64,000 nucleotides of DNA from Eurosta solidaginis (GCF_040869045.1 NC_090319.1:300626998-300690997), one strand, 5' to 3'. Counted from the first letter of the stretch, positions 23,520-36,389 are shown. Program-made: numbers and translations. The notes: generated by a model not told the origin, from the sequence alone.

Positions 23520-26500
23520 AAAAAAACATATCTCATTCGTTTGTCCACCGTTTGTCCCTGTTTGTCCAGGAAAAATTTTCGTTTGTCCCTTTTTGTTAAA
23601 AAGTTATTTCAAAAAAAAAAATATCGTGTGTGAAGTTGGCACCTCCATTTGCGAGTATTTAAAAATCGAAATGCCATTCGTTTGCCCATCGTTTGTCCAC
23701 GTTTGTCCAGGAAAAATTTTCGTTTGTCCACCTTTTGTTAAAAAGTTATTTCAAAAAAAAAAAAATCCTGTGTGAAGTTGGCACCTCCATTTGCGAATAT
23801 TTAAAAAACCAAATGCCATTCGTTTGTCTATCGTTTGTCCATGTTTGTCCAGGAAAAATTTTCGTTTGTCCACCTTTTTTTAAAAAGTTATTTCAAAAAA
23901 ACAAAAAATCGTGTGTGAAGTTGGCACCTCCGTTTACGGGTAATTAAAAAAACCAAATGCCATTCGTTTGTCATTCGTTTGTCCACGTTTGTCCATGAAA
24001 AATTTTCGTTTGTCCACCTTTTGTTAAAAAGTTATTTCAAAAAAACAAAAATTGTGTGTGAAGTTGGCACCTCCATTTGCGAGTATTTAAAAAAACCAAA
24101 TGCAATTCGTTTGTCCATCGTTTGTCCACGTTTGTCCAGGAAAATTTTCGTTTGTCCACCTTTTGTTAAAAAGTTATTTCAAAAAAACAAAAAATCGTGT
24201 GTGAAGTTGGCACCTCCATTTACGAGTAATTAAAAAAACCAAATGCCATTCGTTTGTCCACGTTTGTTCAGGAAAAATTTAGTTTGTCCACCTTTTGTTA
24301 AAAAGTTATAACAAAAATATTTTTTTTCGAAAAAACCCAAAAAAATTTTTGTTTCGCTTTATTGTGCTAAATCGTATGTCCGTCGTTTGCCTATCGTTTG
24401 TCCATGTTTGTCCAGGAGAAATTTTCGTTAGTCCACCTTTTGTTAAAAAGTTATTTCAAAAAAAACAAAAAATCGTGTGTGAAGTTGGCGCCTCCATTTG
24501 CGAGTATTTAAAAAAAAACAAATGCCATTCGTTTGTCAACGTTTGTCCAGGAAAAATTTAGTTTGTCCACCTTTTGTTAAAAAGTTATAACAAAAATATT
24601 TTTTTTTCGAAAAAAACCAAAAAAAATTTTTGTTTCGCTTTATTATGCTAAATCGTATGTCCGCCGTTTGCCTATCGTTTGTCCATGTTTGTCCAGGAGA
24701 AATTTTCGTTTGTCCACCTTTTGTTAAAAAGTTATTTCAAAAAAACAAAAAATCGTGTGTGAAGTTGGCACCTCCATTTACGAGTAATTAAAAAAACCAA
24801 ATGCCATTCGTTTGTCCATCGTTTGTCCACGTTTGTCCAGGAAAAATTTACGTTTGTGCACCTTTTGTTAAAAAGTTATAACAAAAATATTTTTTTTTCG
24901 AAAAAACCCAAAAAAAATTTTGTTTCGCTTTATTGTGCTAAATCGATGTCCGTCGTTTGCCCATCGTTTGTCCATGTTTGTCCAGGAAAAATTTTCGTTT
25001 CTCCACCTTTTTTTAAAAAGATATTTCAAAAAAAAAAAAAAAATGCTGTGTGAAGTTGGCACCTCCATTTGCGAGTATTTAAAAAAACCAAATGCCATTC
25101 GTTTGTCCATCGCTTGTCCACGTTTGTCCAGGAAAAATTTTCGTTTGTCCACCTTTTGTTAAAAAGTTATAACAAAAACATTTTTTTTTCGAAAAAACCC
25201 AAAAAATTTTTTGTTTCGCTTTTTTGTGCTAAATCATATGTCCGTCGTTTGCCCATCGTTTGTCCATGTTTTTCCAGAAAAAATTTTCGTTTGTCCACCT
25301 TTTTTTAAAAAGTTATTTCAAAAAAACAAAAATTGTGTGTGAAGTTGGCGCCTCCATTTGCGAGTATTTAAAAAAACCAAATGCCATTCGTTTGTCCATC
25401 GTTTGTCCACGTTTGTCCAGGCAAAATTTTCGTTTGTCCACCTTCTGTTAAAAAGTTATAACAAAAATATTTTTTTTCGAAAAAACATAAAAAATTTTTT
25501 GTTTCGCTTTATTGTGCTAAATCGTATGTCCGTCGTTTGCCCATCGTTTGTCCATGTTTGTCCAGGAAAAATTTTCGTTTGTCCACCTTTTTTTAAAAAG
25601 TTATTTCAAAAAAACAAAAATTGTGTGTGAAGTTGGCACCTCCATTTACGAGTAAGTAAAAAAACCAAATGCCATTCGTTTGTCCACGTTTGTTCAGGAA
25701 AAATTTAGTTTGTCCACCTTTTGTTAAAAAGTTATAACAAAAATATTTTTTTTTCGAAAAAACCGAAAAAAAATTTTTGTTTCGCTTTATTATGCTAAAT
25801 CGTATGTCCGTCGTTTGCCTATCGTTTGTCCATGTTTGTCCAGGAGAAATTTTCGTTTGTCCACCTTTTGTTAAAAAGTTATTTCAAAAAAACAAAAAAT
25901 CGTGTGTGAAGTTGGCACCTCCATTTACGAGTAATTAAAAAAACCAAATGCCATTCGTTTGTCCATCGTTGGTCCACGTTTGTCCAGGAAAAAATTACGT
26001 TTGTGCACCTTTTGTTAAAAAGTTATAACAAACATATTTTTTTTCGAAAAAACCCAAAAAAAATTTTGTTTCGCTTTATTGTGCTAAATCGTATGTCCGT
26101 CGTTTGCCCATCGTTTGTCCATGTTTGTCCAGGAAAAATTTTCGTTTCTCCACCTTTTTTTAAAAAGTTATTTCAAAAAAAAAAAAAAAAAAAATGCTGT
26201 GTGAAGTTGGCACCTCCATTTGCGAGTATTTAAAAAAACCAAATGCCATTCGTTTGTCCATCGTTTGTCCACGTTTGTCCAGGAAAAATTTTCGTTTGTC
26301 CACCTTTTGTTAAAAAGTTATAACAAAAACATTTTTTTTTCGAAAAAACCCAAAAAATTTTTTGTTTCGCTTTTTTGTGCTAAATCGTATGTCCGTCGTA
26401 TGCCCATCGTTTGTCCATGTTTGTCCAGGAAAAATTTTCGTTTGTCCACCTTTTTTTAAAAAGTTATTTCAAAAAAACAAAAATTGTGTGTGAAGTTGGC

Positions 26501-28829
26501 GCCTCCATTTGCGAGTATTTAAAAAAACCAAATGCCATTCGTTTGTCCATCGTTTGTCCACGTTTGTCCAGGAAAAATTTTCGTTTGTCCACCTTCTGTT
26601 AAAAAGTTATAACAAAAATTTTTTTTTTTCGAAAAAATCCGAAAAATTTTTTGTTTCGCTTTATTGTGCAAAATCGTATGTCCGTCGTTTGCCCATCGTT
26701 TGTCCAGGAAACATTTTCGTTTGTACACCTTTTGTTAAAAAGTTATAACAAAAATATTTTTTTTTTCGAAAAACCCAAAAAATTTTTTGTTCGCTTTATT
26801 GTGCTAAATCGTATGTCCGTCGTTTACCCATCGTTTGTCCACGTTTGTCCAGGAAAAAATTTCGTTTGTACACCTTTTGTTAAAAAGTTATAACAAAAAT
26901 ATTTTTTTTTTTTCGAAAAAACCCGAAAAATTTTTTGTTTCGCTTTATTGTGCTAAATCGTATGTACGTCGTTTGCCCATCGTTTGTCCAGGAAAAATTT
27001 TCGTTTGTACACCTTTTGTTAAAAAGTTATAACAAAAATATTTTTTTTTCAAAAAACCCAACAAATTTTTTGTTCGCTTTATTGTGCTAAATCGTATGTC
27101 CGTCGTTTACCCATCGTTTGTCCACGTTTGTCCAGGAAAAATTACCGTTTGTACACCTTTTGTTAAAAAGTTATAACAAAAATATTTTTTTTTTTCGAAA
27201 AAACCCCAAAAATTTTTTGTTTCGCTTTATTGTGCTAAATCGTATGTACGTCGTTTGCCCATCGTTTGTCCAGGAAAAATTTTCGTTTGTACACCTTTTG
27301 TTAAAAAGTTATAACAAAAATATTTTTTTTTCGAAAAAAACCAAAAAATTTTTTGTTTCGCTTTATTGTGCTAAATCGTATGTCCGTCGTTTGCTCATCG
27401 TTTGTCCATGTTTGTCCAGGAAAAATTTTCATTTGTCCACCTTTTGTTAAAAAGTTATAACAAAAATATTTTTTTTTTCGAAAAAACCCGAAAAATTTTT
27501 TGTTTCGCTTTATTGTGCAAAATCGTATGTCCGTCGTTTGCCCATCGTTTGTCCAGGATAAATTTTCGTTTGTACACCTTTTGTTAAAAAGTTATAACAA
27601 AAATATTTTTTTTTCGAAAAACCCAAAAAATTTTTTGTTCGCTTTATTGTGCTAAATCGTATGTCCGTCGTTTACCCATCGTTTGTCCACGTTTGTCCAG
27701 GAAAAATTTTCGTTTGTACACCTTTTGTTAAAAAGTTATAACAAAAATATTTTTTTTTTTTTCGAAAAAACCCGAAAAATTTTTTGTTTCGCTTTATTGT
27801 GCTAAATCGTATGTACGTCGTTTGCCCATCGTTTGTCCAGGAAAAATTTTCGTTTGTACACCTTTTGTTAAAAAGTTATAACAAAAATATTTTTTTTTCG
27901 AAAAAACCCGAAAAATTTTTTGTTTCGCTTTATTGTGCAAAATCGCATGTCCGTCGTTTGCCCACCGTGTTTGTCCATGTTTGTCCAGGAAAAATTTTCT
28001 TTCGTTTGTCCACCTTTTGTTGAAAAGTTATTTCAAAAAAACAAAAATCGTGTGTGAAGTTGGCACCTCCATTTACGAGTAATTAAAAAAACCAAATGCC
28101 ATTCGTTTGTCCATCGTTTGTCCAGGAAAAATTTTCGTTTGTCCACCTTCTGTTAAAAAGTTATAACAGAAATATTTTTTTTTCGAAAAAACCCAAAAAA
28201 AATTTTGTTTCGCTTTATTGTGCTAAATCGTATGTCCGTCGTTTGCCCATCGTTTGTCCAGGAAAAATTTTCGTTTGTACACCTTTTGTTAAAAAGTTAT
28301 AACAAAAATTTTTTTTTTTTTTCGAAAAAACCCAAAAAATTTTTTGTTTTGCTTTATTGTGCTAAATCGTATGGCCGTCGTTTGCCCATCGTTTGTCCAG
28401 GAAAAATTTTCGTTTGTACACCTTTTGTTAAAAAGTTATAACAAAAAAATTTTTTTTTTCGAAAAAACCCAAAAAAATTTTAGTTTCGCTTTATTGTGCT
28501 AAATCGTATATCCGTCGTTTGCCTATCGTTTGTCCATGTTTGTCCAGGAGAAATTTTCGTTTGTCCACCTTTTGTTAAAAAGTTATTTCAAAAAAACAAA
28601 AATCGTGTGTGAAGTTGGCACCTCCATTTACGAGTAATTAAAAAAAACCAAATGCCATTCGTTTGTCCATCGTTTGTCCACGTTTGTCCAGGAAAAATTT
28701 TCGTTTGTCCACCTTTTGTTAAAAAGTTATTTCAAAAAAACAAAAATCGTGTGTGAAGTTGGCACCTCCATTTACGAGTAATTAAAAAAACCAAATGCCA
28801 TTCGTTTGCCCATCGTTTGTCCACGTTTG
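23520..28829 (+). repeat. Two-type tandem array (left arm of FB element 2)
   Basis: Two unit types of roughly 140-150 bp alternate. Type A contains GTGTGAAGTTGGCACCTCCA and CCAAATGCCATTCGTTTGTC. Type B contains GTTTCGCTTTATTGTGCTAA and CGTATGTCCGTCGTTTGC. Both share TTGTCCAGGAAAAATTTTCG and CACCTTTTGTTAAAAAGTTA. The early part is mainly A. The middle alternates, as a higher-order repeat. From about 26600 to 27960 B units predominate in shortened form. T- and A-run lengths vary most. Confidence 0.85.
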
Positions 28830-30130
28830 TTTTTTGGGTTTTTTCGAAAAAAAATCTTTTTGTTATAACTTTTTAACAAAAGGTGTACAAACGAAAATTT
28901 TTCCTGGACAAACGTGGACAAACGATGTACAAACGCATGGCATTTGGTTTTTTTAATTACTTGTAAATGGAGGTGCCAACTTCACACACGATTTTTGTTT
29001 TTTTTTTAAATAACTTTTTAACAAAAGGTGGACAAACGAAAGAAAATTTTTCCTGGACAAACATGGACAAACGATGGGCAAACGACGGACATACGATTTA
29101 GCACAATAAAGCGAAACACAAATTTTTTTTGGGGTTTTTTCGAAAAAAAAAATATTTTTGTTATAACTTTTTAACAAAAGGTGGACAAACGAAAAATTTT
29201 CCTATACAAACGTGGACAAACGATGGACAAACGCATGGCATTTGGTTTTTTTAATTACTTGTAAATGGAGGTGCCAACTTCACACACGATTTTTGTTTTT
29301 TTTTTTAAATAACTTTTTAACAAAAGGTGGACAAACGAAAATTTTTCCTGGACAATCGTGGACAAACGATCGACAAACGAATGCCATTTGGTTTTTTTAA
29401 ATACTCGTAAATGGAGGTACCAACTTCAATTCACAATTTTTGTTTTTTTGAAATAACTTTTTAAAAAAAGGTGGACAAACGAAAATATTTCCTGGACTAA
29501 CATGGACAAACGATGGGCAAACGACGGACATACGATTTAGCACAATAAAGCGAAACACCAATTTTTTTTTGGGTTTTTTCGAAAAAAAAAATATTTTTGT
29601 TATAACTTTTTAACAAAAGGTGGACAAACGAAAAATTTTCCTATACAAACGTGGACAAACGATGGACAAACGCATGGCATTTGGTTTTTTTAATTACTTG
29701 TAAATGGAGGTGCCACCTTCACACACGATTTTTGTTTTTTTTTTTTTAAATAACTTTTTAACAAAAGGTGGACAAACGAAAATTTTTCCTGGACAATCGT
29801 GGACAAACGATGGACAAACGAATGGCATTTGGTTTTTTTAAATACTCGTAAATGGAGGTGCCAACTTCACACACATTTTTGTGTTTTGAAATAACATTTT
29901 AAAAAAAGGTGGGCAAACGAAAATTTTTCCTGGACAAACATGGACAAACGATGGGCAAACGACGGACATACGATTTAGCACAATAAAGCGAAACAAAAAA
30001 TTTTTTGGGTTTTTTCGAAAAAAAATGTTTTTGTTATAACTTTTTAACAAAAGGTGGACAAACGAAAATTTTTCCTGGACAAACGTGGACAAACGATGGA
30101 CAAACGAAGGAGATATGGTTTTTTTAATTA
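28830..30130 (-). repeat. Inverted part of the array (right arm of FB element 2)
   Basis: From about 28830 the units appear as the reverse complement (GGACAAACG, TGGAGGTGCCAACTTCACAC, TTAGCACAATAAAGCGAAAC). The order A/B is again mixed. The inversion is abrupt, without a unique spacer. Confidence 0.85.
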
Positions 30131-30171
30131 TTCGCCCAAGTAGGTGCCAACTTCACAGAGCTCGCTTCAGT

Positions 30172-32199
30172 CACTCAAAAGAGTGGCGGTCTGTCATCTA
30201 TCCGCTTGAAATGGTTTGACACATTCTTTAGTTGTGGCAAACCCTAATAGGACGAATGCTAAAATGTTTAAAAAGTTGTGGCGGATCTACTCCTTTCGTG
30301 GTAGAAGCAAGAGTACTGAAGAATGAATTTTCACTGATAAACTTTTTAAGGTAGAAAAAAACTCGGTGTGTTAGTGAAAACACTGCCACGCCACTGTAAA
30401 TGATAAACTTTTTCTAAATCATTGAATCTTGAACCAGGGACTTCGGTCTGGTGGACGGAGCACGTTTTCAAAATAAAAATAATAATAAGTTCAAAAATTA
30501 TGAGGAATACTTACATTTTCAATATTTTCCAGGCGCTTTATTTATTTAAATTTATTACAACTACTTTTTTTGTTTTTTATTAATTTTTGTAGTCTTCGCG
30601 CAACTCGAGAGCTTGTACTTTATTTGCAAAAGCAAAATTAAAGTTGTTGTAGGGAGAAGTCGAAGAGTAAAGAACAAATAATACTTAATAATGAAAGAAA
30701 CCGGTTACAGGTAGCATGTTTATGAAAAAATCACTTGTAATAATAAAAACTTAGGTATTTAAACACAGTTGTATGTACATACTATGTAAGCAGACATATG
30801 TAAGTAATGAATTGGTCACACATATTTTTATCACTCCTTTATGAACAATTTTTTATTTTTTTCAAAAAAATTATTTTAATATATTATTTATTCACATTTA
30901 TTAACACCAAGTTAGCTCATTCAATTCTAGACTGCAAATCAATTTTTTTTTAACTTTCACTGCGCTCCTATGCACTTTGCAAGTATGTAAGTATATGAAA
31001 TTTATGATAGCTCAGTTGTTTTTACATCTTAAACACTTGTCCTCACAAAACTAATCACTACCATTAACTTCAGACAAATCCGGTTCATATCCAATGGCTG
31101 CAGTTGTGTTAGTCATGCACCTTGTTCAGTAGATATTCTATGATTTTACTACATGCTAAATAAAAAAGATATCTTGAACAAAGGACCCACTGCTAGTATT
31201 GGGCGATCATTTTTTATGGTGGAATATATTCCGAACAAAGACCAAGAATGCTTTGTGCTAAATAAAAGCAACGGCAACGCACCGACTACTTTGTCTATTG
31301 TCTATTAACTACCCTTCGGATGGATGAACGGCTGTCCAATATATTACACCGTATGCGCAGGAATATCATACATACATATGTACATGCATCAATATATTGA
31401 ACATGAGCCCGTGTCACTACTCCACGCGCCGAAATATGTAGAAAGGATTTTGCTTAATGCTGTGCCAAAAATAAATTGAAGTTATGATTACCAATCGATT
31501 TTTTGTACACAATTTATAGAATAAAATAAAACACAAATCAATTTTGTAATTTTCACAGAAATACTAATTTTCACTTAACTTTATTTGGCTTTTCTGTAAT
31601 TATCACCATGTTTCCAACCCAATTCACTTGATTTCATTTCATATTTTTCTTTCTTACATATGATTTCTCTTATAATTTTCATTAATTCATTCGTTTTGTT
31701 TCGTAACTAAGTTCATATTTATATATTTTAGTTGATTATTTCGTGTTGTTCTATTCACAATGAATTCGATTTATGCAATAAAACTGTATAATCTATTATT
31801 AAAAGACTTGCACCGTTTCTATTTCTGGATTATTTATACTTTTCCAATGAAGATTACTCTTCTGTTTGCCAATCACCTACAAAAACCAACCAATTGTGTC
31901 GTTTCACTAGAAATGATTGCAAATGACAGTTAATGCGGCCCCAACATGCGAAATAGAAATCGCCCCCAAAACAGTTGTAATAGATTTGGTAAGCACTTAC
32001 AATGTGTTTGCACTGACTACTTGCTATAGCATGCTATCTTTCACTGCCCCATTCTTTTAGTAACACCAAAATACTTATCAGGCACAACTTTTCAGTGTAA
32101 GTAAAGGTCAACTTTAGTTTAAACCTTGCAGTTTGGCCCCTTTATCGATGATGAGCAGATAAATTATATGTTAATGGCTACAGCGGAACGGTAAGATTG
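30172..32199. other. Non-coding, nothing recognised
   Basis: About 2 kb of AT-rich sequence with no useful open frame on either strand, no tandem repeat and no inverted-repeat element that I could find. It is ordinary intergenic or deep intronic DNA. Confidence 0.45.
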
Positions 32200-32942
32200 A
32201 GGCCCAGTTTTCAGTAGTGGGTTAAGCTAAGCTTAAACTAAGCTTGCTTAAACTTTAGTCAAATTTACACTACAGTTAAACTGCTTAGCAGTTTTTCAGT
32301 CACAGTTTAAGGCCGCCTTTTGGGTAGGCTTTTTTGTAAGGCAACATTGGTTTTTTTTATTTTCTGGTCAATTTGTAGATACGACAACAGCTGGATTTTG
32401 CTTACCCAGCAAATATTTAAAAGATATTTCTCCAGCGAAACATATATCTAATTCCAAATACCAAACATCATTATTTAGTTATTCTTAAACCAGATAGTTC
32501 TCAAGTTGGTATCCAACTTCAATCTCCAATCGCTATCCAACCTCACAGAAATTTTGTAAAATTTATAGTTCTCGAGTTGATCTCCAACGTCATTGGCATT
32601 TTCATATTATTATTCAACCTTTGAGAGATTTTCAGAAATGCACAGTTTTCAAATGAATATTTAACACGTTTCTCTAGATGATATCCTACATTGGATATCG
32701 AGTCGAGGTGAAGTTGAAAAAAAAATATCCAAGGTGGTACCACTAAAGCTAACAGCAGTAATTGCAGTAATGAAGCGTAATTTATCAAAACTAATTAAAA
32801 ATATATATTTTTTTTTATTTTCGTGAAAGTACTGTAGTCTTGGAATCTTTCACTTGATTCCAGTCAAAGAACCACAAATTGGGAACTTTATTTTTTCAAC
32901 TTATACTGAAAAACTTTGAACTTGTACTGAAAAACCGGGCCT
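32200..32942. mobile_element. Possible inverted-repeat element, ~743 bp
   Basis: The left border AGGCCCAGTTTTCAGTA matches the complement of the right border AGGCCCGGTTTTTCAGTA. The left part has repeated TTAAGC/GCTTAA motifs. No coding capacity and no clear target duplication were found, so the call rests on an 18-bp imperfect terminal repeat. Confidence 0.4.
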
Positions 32943-33080
32943 AACTTTAGCATATGCTTAAATTCGTATTCACGTTTGCACCTGCACTAATCTACATTAA
33001 ATCCTCAATAGATAATTGTGCGTTCAGATATGTCCCATCCCTAGGAAGTGTTACTGTACAACTTTCTCGTTTCTTTCTTA

Positions 33081-33305
33081 AGCCGGAGTCATTGGTGCCG
33101 TATGTCGTATCGCTGTATCCGTATCCCTAACGTAATCAGCTGTTTATCGTTACGACGGTAAACCAAAACCCAATTGGTTTGCTACGATACGGTTACGACC
33201 TTAGCGGCACCAATAATCGATTGCATTGATTCTCATAAGGTTGGTCGAATCAGCTGTTAAAAGGTTACCGATACGGTTACCGATAAAGCACCAATGACTC
33301 CAGCT
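33081..33305. mobile_element. 225-bp MITE (TAA/TTA-target type), copy 1
   Basis: The ends are AGCCGGAGTCATTGGTGC and GCACCAATGACTCCAGCT, inverted repeats of 18 bp with one mismatch. The length is identical to the copy at 61348-61572, where an empty-site comparison shows a TAA duplication. A TWA target of 3 bp is the habit of PIF/Harbinger elements, so that class is inferred. Confidence 0.7.
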
Positions 33306-33485
33306 TTTAACAGCTGATTCGACCAACCTTATGAGAATCAATGCAATCGATTATTTGTGCCGCTAGGTCGTAACCGTATCGTAGCCAACCAATTGGGTTT
33401 TGGTTTACCGTCGTAACGATACACAGCTGATTACGTTAGGGATACGACTACAGCGATACGACATACGGCACCAATGACTCCAGCT
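33306..33485. mobile_element. 225-bp MITE, copy 2, inverted and lacking one end
   Basis: Reading on from copy 1, the same element appears in reverse orientation (AACAGCTGATTCGACCAACC through GGCACCAATGACTCCAGCT) but lacks about 40 bp of one terminus. Together the two copies form a near-perfect inverted repeat of about 180 bp per arm. Confidence 0.7.
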
Positions 33486-33971
33486 TTATTTCGTACTTAC
33501 AATTAGAGATGACATCCTAAAAGTGGTACTTCGTTTATGAAAATAAAGACGGCATCTTAAAAGTTTGTTCATAATCACTAATTATCGAAGAGTAAAGTTT
33601 TTATGGGAAATCTTGTAATTTAAATAACGATTAGAAGATAAGTAGGAAAATAATGATAGTTTCATTATATATAAACTAGGTTTAAGACCACGTTCATATA
33701 TGCGCCAATTTAAAATAAATTCACAGTAGTTAATCTGCCCATTCAAATATGCATCATCTCTTTAGCTTGATTAATAGCTGCTATATTTTGATGTCTCTCT
33801 TTTATTAAGTATTACATCAAATGATGTCGCCTTAAAAATCACGTCATGGATAGTTTAACAATTTTGTTTCAGGGAGTGTGCAGGAAAAATAGCATTCTTA
33901 GAATGACTATTTTTTAATTGCAGGTGTAAAGGTATCGAGTACCTGCGAACTATCTGGGAGAGCTCTTCGGA
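33486..33971. other. Non-coding, nothing recognised
   Basis: AT-rich sequence between the MITE pair and the tandem duplication. No gene was seen. Confidence 0.4.
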
Positions 33972-34342
33972 ACTTCAAAAACCCTAACTTAAAGACCTCA
34001 TACATCTTAAACATTGTGTACAGTACCAGTGTGTCAACTAAGCGATAAATATCAAAATTACAAACAGCCTCGCTCACCTGATGCAAATCTCAGGTCTAGA
34101 GTTGCATTTTTGGTACATAAGAGTACTTTAAGCTGAGTTGCATTTGGTAGTTTAATAAAACTTTGTAGTTTTAACAGATGAAAAGGTTGCGGAAATATAA
34201 ATAATAGAAGATTTGTAGCCTCCAACAATGCGGAAACATACCGAAAGCAAAATTTATTTAAATTAGAGTCAAAAAGGTCTAGAGAAACATAACAAAATAT
34301 AAAGCGTGTAACATGTTTCCCTGAGGAAATTTTCACTTCTTC
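33972..34342. repeat. 371-bp tandem duplication, copy 1
   Basis: Begins ACTTCAAAAACCCTAACTTA. It is repeated directly afterwards with only a handful of substitutions. The frame seen on its minus strand (34058-34336) shows no known domain. Confidence 0.9.
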
Positions 34343-34711
34343 ACTTCAAAAACCCTAACTTAAAGACCTCATACATCTTAAACATTGTGTACAGTACCAG
34401 TGTGTCAACTAAGCGATAAATATCAAAATTACAAACAGCCTCGCTCACCTGATGCAAATCTCAGGTCTAGAGTTGCATTTTTGGTACATAAGAGTACTTT
34501 AAGCTGAGTTGCATTTGGTAGTTTAATAAAACTTTGTAGTTTTAACAGATGAAATAGTTGCGGAAATATAAATAATAGAAGATTTGTAGCCTCCAACAAT
34601 GCGGAAACATACCGAAAGCAAAATTTACTTAAATTAGAGTCAAAAAGGTCTAGAGAAACTTAACAAAATATAAAGCGTGTAACATGTTTCCCTGAGGAAA
34701 TTTTCACTTCT
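34343..34711. repeat. 371-bp tandem duplication, copy 2
   Basis: Same sequence as 33972-34342. Differences include GATGAAATAG for GATGAAAAGG and AGAAACTTAAC for AGAAACATAAC. The near identity implies a recent event or an assembly artefact. Confidence 0.9.
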
Positions 34712-35319
34712 ATGGCTGTTTACACAAATGCATAAACCAAAATTATATAAACGCATTGGTCGCTTCAAAGCAAAGATAATGCAAGGATTTTGATTATTTT
34801 TCGTATGGCGTCGTCAATGGCGTAGACATGCAACCAAATCGTTTATGTAAATCTTTTGATGCTTCGCCCGACAGATGAGTTAAATTTATGGGAGGTCCTA
34901 TATTTTGCCAAGCAAAGTTTGTTGAGTGTTAAAGGACTCAAAAGTTGGGAAATTCTCAAAGGAGGATTTACAACTCTCTTCGCTTCAAAGCGAAGAAAAT
35001 AGCAAGGTGTCTCATTTTTATATTACGGGCCTGCCAAGGCTTCAGATCGATGCAACACAACCAAAGCGTCTATGTAAATTCGCCTTAATTTCTGTCGCTG
35101 TGAAAGTCTCCCGCAAATAAAACGGTGCTCTGAGTGGAAGGAAACCAAAGAAGCAGGCAAAAATATGAATGAATGAAACTTTAACTATTAGATACATTTT
35201 TATGCAATAAGATTGTTGTTTTTTCGTTTATAAAATGCTGTTACCAGATTCTTTTATTACACAAATATAATGACAGCTGTTTTCTACTTTTTTATTTGAT
35301 TTGATATATCAAGTTCCGG
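34712..35319. other. Non-coding, nothing recognised
   Basis: A 64-codon plus-strand frame at 34926-35120 has no recognisable feature. The segment CTTCGCTTCAAAGCRAAGA occurs in related form near 34760 and 34980, so some of it is repeat-derived. Confidence 0.35.
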
Positions 35320-35389
35320 CGTAGTACGATTTTGACATTAGTTCAACGAATTTAAGGGCGAATTAATGGTGACCTTTAACCATAAAGCC
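35320..35389. mobile_element. Left part of a MITE split by the LTR retrotransposon
   Basis: When 35389 is joined conceptually to 47919, the sequence resembles the 225-bp MITE family (AATTAATGGTGACC here; AAATCAGCTGATCG, CTTATGG, GTAATCGATTAATGGTGCC and CCAATCAATTGGTTTTTGGTT at 47930-48030). The retrotransposon therefore seems to have landed inside a diverged relative of that MITE. Confidence 0.35.
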
Positions 35390-36389
35390 TGTTATGGAAT
35401 CGCATTTACAGTGGAAGCAGTAAGGAAGGCGGTCGGCGTGATGTGTTGGTGCACAGTGGCTAGTCATTGTCGGCTGGGGCGGGTCCTTGCCAACCTTACT
35501 GTTCCTGCGCCATAAACAGAAAAAAATTCCTATCATGTCTATCAAAACTCAACTGTCAAAAACGCAGAGACGACTCAAAACGCTTATAATTCAAAATAAA
35601 ACAACATCCGGCCGAACCGGATGTCACGGACAGACCGTTAACATTCAAAAAAATTCAAATTCAAAAAAAACTCAAAAAAATCTAACGCAAAAAAAATTTA
35701 CCGAACCGGACATGGCCGGTTACTAACTCTGAAAATCAAAAAAAAATACTGAAAATAAATACAAAAGGGTATAAACCAAAAGGGCCGAATATAACTTGGG
35801 GGCGCCGCGGGTGTTGTTGCGACGCCCGGTGCATATCCCACCCTCAAAATCCATGGCCACCGACGCACCTAAAATTTCGGTGGCCCCTTACCTGGTAACC
35901 CTACGTGCCTTCTAAATAAATGGCGACGCCAGCATTCCCATATTGTTTACAAGTTTATTCAAATTTCATTTTTACTAACGTATGTATGCTATAAAAGAAA
36001 TATTTAAAGCTATACCTATATTTATGTCACCCCCTTTTTTCTTGACAAGGGTTATAGGCGCTTGGTGTGAAAAAAAAATTGTAAATAAATGTGCTTATGA
36101 ATAGTAGATATATTACATGCAAAGTAAAAATTTGGTTAAATTCCCGTTTTCGTTTCATTCACAAACCTATTCTAGGGCTATACAGTTTGAATACAAATTC
36201 CGATAATTGGGGCCCCCTTACAAAATTAATATGTTGTTGTAGTAGGACTTATTTTTGAGCTTTAACAAAATATCAATTCGGTATAACGCATAGTATAATG
36301 ACACTAATATGTAATATGTACTAAGAAAATTTGTTATAAACGCAATTAAGATTAAATTTGGGGTAAATCGTACTCCTCGAAGAAATTGT

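Larger units (their letters stand above)
23480..30162. mobile_element. Foldback (FB-like) element 2, 6.68 kb
   Basis: The ends are inverted copies of AGCTCTGTGAAGTTGGCA followed by CCTACTTGGGCGAATAATTA. A perfect 9-bp duplication CGCTTCAGT flanks the element (23471-23479 and 30163-30171). The interior is a dense array of CGTTTGTCCA-rich units in one orientation up to about 28829 and the opposite orientation from there to the right end. The many short open frames rich in Lys, Phe and FVC are translations of the repeat and not proteins. No transposase is present. Confidence 0.85.

Noticed and set aside
23593..30092. About thirty overlapping short frames rich in FVCPPFVKKL-type sequence
   Set aside because: They are translations of the foldback tandem units. 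The frame changes with each A-run and no start, domain or conserved reading persists.
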